DNA of 64,000 bases from Streptomyces barringtoniae. GTDB taxonomy: Bacteria > Actinomycetota > Actinomycetes > Streptomycetales > Streptomycetaceae. Every line of letters starts with the position of its first letter. Position 1 is the stretch's first letter. Shown in pieces: positions 60,718 through 64,000 of the stretch. The notes beneath the pieces are model-generated. The model was not told where the DNA came from. It ran no database searches and saw nothing but the letters and a program-made list of their open reading frames with translations. A program made the position numbers and the translations under genes. The stretch spans positions 124,001 to 188,000 of the forward strand of contig NZ_JAJHNP010000006.1 of NCBI RefSeq assembly GCF_020819595.1, given 5' to 3'.

Positions 60718-60746
60718 TCTGACGCTCAATCAGTTCTGGTTATAGT
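60718..60746 (+). promoter_or_regulatory. promoter with operator-like element for MBL-fold gene
   Basis: TCTGAC (60718-60723), 17 bases, then TATAGT (60741-60746), a near-consensus -10. CTGACGCTCAATCAG (60719-60733) overlaps the -35 and resembles the palindrome before the LLM gene. Confidence 0.5.
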
Positions 60747-60786
60747 GGGCAATGGGCGTGGGTGCGGGCGGTGGGGCGGAGGGCTG

Positions 60787-61818
60787 ATGGCGACGACGTT
60801 CGAGCACGGCGGGGGCGTGCGGTCCGTGGCCGTGCCCATCCCGGACAACCCCCTCGGTCACACGCTGGTCTACGTCGTGGCGACCGACCGCGGCCCGGTG
60901 CTGGTCGACACCGGGTGGGACGACCCGGCGTCCTGGGACACGCTCGTGGCGGGGCTGGCCGCCTGCGGTACGGCGGTGCCGGAGGTGTACGGCGTCGTCA
61001 TCACGCACCACCACCCGGACCACCACGGCCTGTCGGCCAGGGTGCGCGAGGCCTCCGGTGCCTGGGTGGCGATGCACGCCGCCGACACCGCGGTCGTGCG
61101 GCGCACCCGGGAGGCCCGGCCGGAGCGCTGGTTCAGCTACATGAGCGCCAAGCTGGCGGCGGCCGGCGCGCCCGAGGAACACCTGGCGCCGCTCCGCGCA
61201 CCCCGTACCCCCCGCACCCTGCCCGGCCTCTCCCCCGCCCTCCCGGACCGGGAGATCGTCCCCGGCGAGCTCCTCGACCTGCCCGGCCGCAGACTGCGCG
61301 CGATCTGGACCCCCGGCCACACACCGGGCCACGTCTGTCTGCACCTGGAGGAGGATCACCCGGACCACCGACTTCCGGGTCGTGGACGGCTGTTCAGCGG
61401 CGATCACCTCCTCCCCCGGATCACCCCGCACATCGGCCTGTACGAGGACCCCGACGACGCGACCGTCACCGACCCCCTCGGCGACTACCTCGACTCCCTG
61501 GAGCGGATCGGCCGCCTCGCCCCCGCCGAGGTCCTCCCCGCACACCAGCACGCCTTCACCGACGCGCCGGGCCGGGTACGGGAGTTGCTCGCCCACCACG
61601 AGGAGCGCCTGGCCGGCCTGCTCGCGCTGCTCGCCGAGCCGCTCACGCCGTGGCAGCTGGCCGAGCGCATGGAGTGGAACCGCCCCTGGGCCGAGATCCG
61701 CTACGGCTCCCGGAACATCGCCGTCTCGGAGGCCGAGTCCCATCTGCGCCGCCTGGTCAAACAGGGCCGGGCGGAGCCGGTGGCGGGGAGCGAGCCGGTG
61801 GCGTACGTGGCGGTGTGA
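60787..61818 (+). CDS. metallo-beta-lactamase-fold hydrolase
   Basis: 343 residues; ATG after GGAGGG. The zinc motif HxHxDH is H74-H-H76-P-D78-H79 (VITHHHPDHHG), followed by TPGHTPGHVCLH and the SGDHLLPRI aspartate. The C-terminal 80 residues form a winged-helix-like domain (LTPWQLAERMEW ... SHLRRLVKQGRA) typical of the LACTB2-like group. It hydrolyses a thioester, lactone or nucleic acid; substrate not known. Confidence 0.9.
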   Translation: MATTFEHGGGVRSVAVPIPDNPLGHTLVYVVATDRGPVLVDTGWDDPASWDTLVAGLAACGTAVPEVYGVVITHHHPDHHGLSARVREASGAWVAMHAADTAVVRRTREARPERWFSYMSAKLAAAGAPEEHLAPLRAPRTPRTLPGLSPALPDREIVPGELLDLPGRRLRAIWTPGHTPGHVCLHLEEDHPDHRLPGRGRLFSGDHLLPRITPHIGLYEDPDDATVTDPLGDYLDSLERIGRLAPAEVLPAHQHAFTDAPGRVRELLAHHEERLAGLLALLAEPLTPWQLAERMEWNRPWAEIRYGSRNIAVSEAESHLRRLVKQGRAEPVAGSEPVAYVAV

Positions 61819-61903
61819 AGCGGCCTGGCGGTGTGAAGCGGTCCTGGCGGCCTGGCGGTCCAAATGACTCGCCTCGTGCGCGGCGGCCCTGTTACACAGG
61901 CTC

Positions 61904-62356
61904 ATGAACCTCGTCGACGCACTTCTCGCCCAGCACGCCTGCGAACACGTCATCCTGCACTTCGTCCGCCGTCTCGACCTGGGTGAACCGGCCGACGTGG
62001 CCGACCTGTTCACCGAGGACGGCGTCTGGGAGTGGCCTCCGCCGGGGGACGGGCGCCGGATCGAGGGCCGGGAGGCGCTGCGCGCGTACTTCGGCTCCCG
62101 CCCCGCCGACCGGCTCTCCCGCCGCCTGATGTCCAATGTGCTGGTCACGATCACCGGCCCGGACTCGGCGAGCGCCACCTCGTACTTCGCGACGTACCGC
62201 GTCGACGGATACGAGGGAGGCGACCCCGTTCCCGCCGGGCCGCCCGTCCAGGTGGGTCACTACGAGGACACCTTCCGCCGGGTCGACGGCAAGTGGCTGA
62301 TCGCCTCCCGCACCCTGCACCTGCCCTTCGGCGGCGACACCCCGAGGGTCGGCTAG
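61904..62356 (+). CDS. SnoaL-like (NTF2-fold) protein
   Basis: 150 residues: HACEHVILHFVRRLDLGEPA, then DLFTEDGVWEWPPP and REALRAYFGSRP, and the closing YEDTFRRVDGKWLIASRTLH. This is the SnoaL_4/ring-hydroxylating beta-subunit-like group, a small cone fold used as a cyclase, dehydratase or binding protein. Its TAG shares CTAG with the stop of the convergent phosphotransferase gene. Confidence 0.87.
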   Translation: MNLVDALLAQHACEHVILHFVRRLDLGEPADVADLFTEDGVWEWPPPGDGRRIEGREALRAYFGSRPADRLSRRLMSNVLVTITGPDSASATSYFATYRVDGYEGGDPVPAGPPVQVGHYEDTFRRVDGKWLIASRTLHLPFGGDTPRVG

Positions 62357-63051
62357 GGGATGGGGCGCCACTGCGCCACGCTGCGTATCAACTGCTCGGC
62401 GTCCGCGAGGAGTTCGACCTCGCGGGCCGTCATCGTCGGATTGGCCGCCCTGCGCCTGCGCGCCTGAGTCAGCCCCTCCTCCGTGAGGTCCGACGGGTCG
62501 GCCAGCAAGGCCGCGAGCATGTCGTGGGCCGGACCGGCGAGCGGGGTGTCGTCCACGGCGACCTGGGCGAGGATCACCGCCGACATGCCCCAGTCCAGGC
62601 CGGGGTGACCGTCCTCGGTGTTGGACCAGTCGATCACGCGGGGGCCGTCGGGGGTGAGCATCACGTTGTCGGGGTGCAGGTCGAGGTGGAGCACGCGGGC
62701 TCGCGGGTCGGCCGGGTCCCGGCCCGGTACGGCGTGCAGTTGCCGCAGCAGGGACGCCAACAGGGTGCCCGCCTCCGCCACGTCGGCCCGCCCCTCGGTG
62801 AGGGCGGTCAGCAGGGTCGGGCCGGACAGTCGTTCCAGCACCAGGTCGGTGCGTGAGCCGGTGGGCCGTACCCGGGGTGCCGGATAGCCGTGTTGCCGGA
62901 CGTACGCCATCACGGCGCCCTCGGCGGCCGCGTCCCCCCAGCCGTCCCGGTCGCGGCGCAGCACCCAGGCGTCGTCGATCTCGTACACGTCGGCCGAGCG
63001 GCCCGCGCCCAGCAGTCTCCCCGTTTCCGCCACGACCGTGACCCTAGTCAC
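62353..63051 (-). CDS. aminoglycoside-phosphotransferase-fold kinase
   Basis: 232 residues from GTG. LLGAGRSADVYEIDDAWVLRR is the nucleotide loop; catalytic LHLDLHPDNVM (H-x-D-L-x3-N) and VIDWSNTEDG (D-W metal site) are intact. It resembles macrolide/aminoglycoside kinase-like or choline kinase-like enzymes; no resistance role is shown. The C-terminus is Arg/Ala-rich and helical. Confidence 0.88.
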   Translation of the reverse strand: MTRVTVVAETGRLLGAGRSADVYEIDDAWVLRRDRDGWGDAAAEGAVMAYVRQHGYPAPRVRPTGSRTDLVLERLSGPTLLTALTEGRADVAEAGTLLASLLRQLHAVPGRDPADPRARVLHLDLHPDNVMLTPDGPRVIDWSNTEDGHPGLDWGMSAVILAQVAVDDTPLAGPAHDMLAALLADPSDLTEEGLTQARRRRAANPTMTAREVELLADAEQLIRSVAQWRPIP

Positions 63052-63099
63052 CGCACCACCGTGTGCACAGCCACTCCTCAGCGCGCTCTGGACGGCCGG

Positions 63100-63300
63100 T
63101 AAAGTGGCGGCGTCGTCATCACACCCGTACGGGGGGAAGCCGGTGCAATTCCGGCGCTGACCCTCCCCCAACTCTCGGCTTCGCTCGAGCCGGGGGCACC
63201 CCCATCCGTGAGCCGCCATTCGGCGGTGAGCCGGACCGCCCCGGGCGGGACGTTGACCGGCTCGCGTGCGTCGGCGGTCCGCCGCGCACGGCACCGTCGA
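63100..63300 (+). promoter_or_regulatory. cobalamin riboswitch interrupted by a repeat
   Basis: TAAAGT at 63100-63105 is the likely -10. The aptamer core is recognisable: CATCACACCCGTACGGG, GAAGCCGGTGCAATTCCGGC, GCTGACCC, then CCGTGAGCCGCC, GGCGGTGAGCCGGACCGCC. In the Streptomyces form GACCC is followed directly by GCAACCGTGAGCC. Here a 43-bp G-rich repeat replaces GCAA between the two halves. Intact, it would shut off the downstream gene when adenosylcobalamin is plentiful. Confidence 0.85.
63163..63205 (+). repeat. G-rich palindromic repeat, copy in riboswitch core
   Basis: CTCCCCCAACTCTCGGCTTC then GCTCGAGCCGGGGGCACCCC. Fullest copy of the family in the window. It sits in the J6/3 region of the cobalamin aptamer. 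Confidence 0.85.
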
Positions 63301-63375
63301 GGTTTACGGAGCCGAGCCGCCCGGGGTGTCTCCCGTGCGCTGCCCGGCTCCCCGCAGGAGAGGCAGTCGCCGACC

Positions 63376-64000
63376 ATGAACGTCCGCCGCAGTGCCGCGG
63401 CTCTCGCCGCCATAGGCGTGCTGGCCGCCGCCGCGCCCGCCACGGCCGCCGGGCAGTCCCCGTCCCCCTCTCCCAAGGTCGCGATCCCGTCCGGGCTGTA
63501 CGGAAAGTCCGACCCGACCTACGACGGCGTGTGGCGTCAGTCGCTGACGCTCATCGCCCAGCGGACCCTCGGCTACCGGCCGGCGGCGCAGGCCGTGGAC
63601 TGGCTCGCCGGCCAGCAGTGCGCGAGCGGCGCCTTCGCCGCGTTCCGCGCCGCCCCCGCCAAGGCCTGCGACGGCAAGGTCATGGTGGACACCAACAGCA
63701 CGGCCGCGGCCGTCCAGGCCCTGAAGGCGGCCGGCGGGCACGACGACGCCGTCGGCAAGGCGGTGACCTGGCTGAAGTCCGTGCAGAACAAGGACGGCGG
63801 CTGGGGCTACTCGCCCGGCGGGGCCAGCGACACCAACTCAACCTCCGTCGTCATCGGCGCGCTCGCGGCGACGGGCATGGATCCGGCGAGCGCCGGCAAG
63901 GCGGGCAAGTCCCCCTACGACCTCCTCGCCGCCATGGCCCTCCCCTGCGACCAGGACGGCGGCGGCGCCCTCGCCTACCAGCCGGACAAGAAGGGCAAGC
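63376..64000 (+). CDS. secreted alpha/alpha-toroid protein under B12 riboswitch (3' end outside window)
   Basis: At least 208 residues, continuing past the window. Signal peptide MNVRRSAAALAAIGVLAAAAPATAAG, then prenyltransferase/squalene-oxidase-type repeats: QAVDWLAGQQCASGAFAAF, NSTAAAVQALKAAGGHDDA, KAVTWLKSVQNKDGGWGY, DTNSTSVVIGALAATG, each a helix pair of an alpha6/alpha6 barrel. The same fold makes up the alpha domain of transcobalamin and intrinsic factor. Because a cobalamin riboswitch precedes it, I infer an extracellular cobalamin-binding or cobalt-uptake role rather than terpene chemistry. The C-terminal domain, which would test this, is not visible. Confidence 0.8.
   Translation, partial: MNVRRSAAALAAIGVLAAAAPATAAGQSPSPSPKVAIPSGLYGKSDPTYDGVWRQSLTLIAQRTLGYRPAAQAVDWLAGQQCASGAFAAFRAAPAKACDGKVMVDTNSTAAAVQALKAAGGHDDAVGKAVTWLKSVQNKDGGWGYSPGGASDTNSTSVVIGALAATGMDPASAGKAGKSPYDLLAAMALPCDQDGGGALAYQPDKKGK

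Noticed and set aside
62353..63051. Phosphotransferase as an antibiotic-resistance gene
   Set aside because: The kinase fold is clear but no subgroup-specific motif for a drug kinase was recognised and no antibiotic cluster is adjacent.

Overview
The window is high-GC actinobacterial DNA that reads as a Streptomyces chromosome. Codon third positions are almost all G or C and GTG starts are common. There is an actinobacterial class A RNase P RNA, a DesK/DesR-type two-component pair, a D-Ala-D-Ala carboxypeptidase, F420-type and [3Fe-4S]-ferredoxin genes and a cobalamin riboswitch. Most genes look like ordinary core or near-core chromosome. No tRNA, rRNA, CRISPR array, intact transposase or integrase was seen.

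Layout: 0-7 kb holds an MFS exporter (cut by the window edge), a type I methionine aminopeptidase, heme oxygenase, a PhzF-fold protein, and a damaged ferrous-iron uptake locus (efeB fragment, efeU, lipoprotein). 6-19 kb holds a prim-pol domain protein, a TetR regulator, an Rsm22-like methyltransferase, a serine hydrolase plus Bcr/CflA exporter, two oxidoreductases, a D,D-carboxypeptidase, a broken FtsX/LolD-type ABC pair, an aldo/keto reductase, and small proteins. 19-24 kb has small secreted or membrane proteins, a decayed stretch bounded by a duplicated rnpB 3' end, rnpB itself, and an EamA/AraC pair. 24-32 kb has an RNB-domain protein with a disrupted catalytic motif, a YaaA-family protein, KDPG aldolase, RNase HI/phosphatase, a zinc-ribbon coiled coil and a Nif3 protein. 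32-46 kb holds an SDR/Zn-ADH/MaoC operon, a gutted ABC transporter with its histidine kinase and response regulator split by an arabinofuranosidase gene, a surface Ig-like protein pair, an ECF sigma/anti-sigma pair, an exporter and an SCP-x-type thiolase. 46-64 kb holds a second exporter, a cell-wall amidase, an LLM oxidoreductase, a glycosyltransferase/methyltransferase/alpha-toroid operon opposite a KstR-like repressor, aldehyde dehydrogenase plus ferredoxin, and finally a cobalamin riboswitch in front of a secreted alpha-toroid protein.

Two threads tie the window together. First, three perfect matches to the KstR operator (TnnAACnnGTTnnA) lie before the MaoC operon, the thiolase gene and the glycosyltransferase operon. 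A KstR-like TetR gene is in the window, so these genes probably form one steroid or isoprenoid-acid regulon that includes an uncharacterised glycosylation module. Second, a short G-rich palindromic repeat (about 37-44 bp) is present in at least five copies. It lies inside an ABC ATPase gene, inside a TPR-like gene, in the coding ends of kstR and the glycosyltransferase, and in the core of the cobalamin riboswitch. Several other genes (efeB, FtsX-type permease, ABC ATPase/permease, RNB enzyme) carry internal deletions or replacements. These are either real gene decay or assembly collapse, and reads should be checked before building on them.
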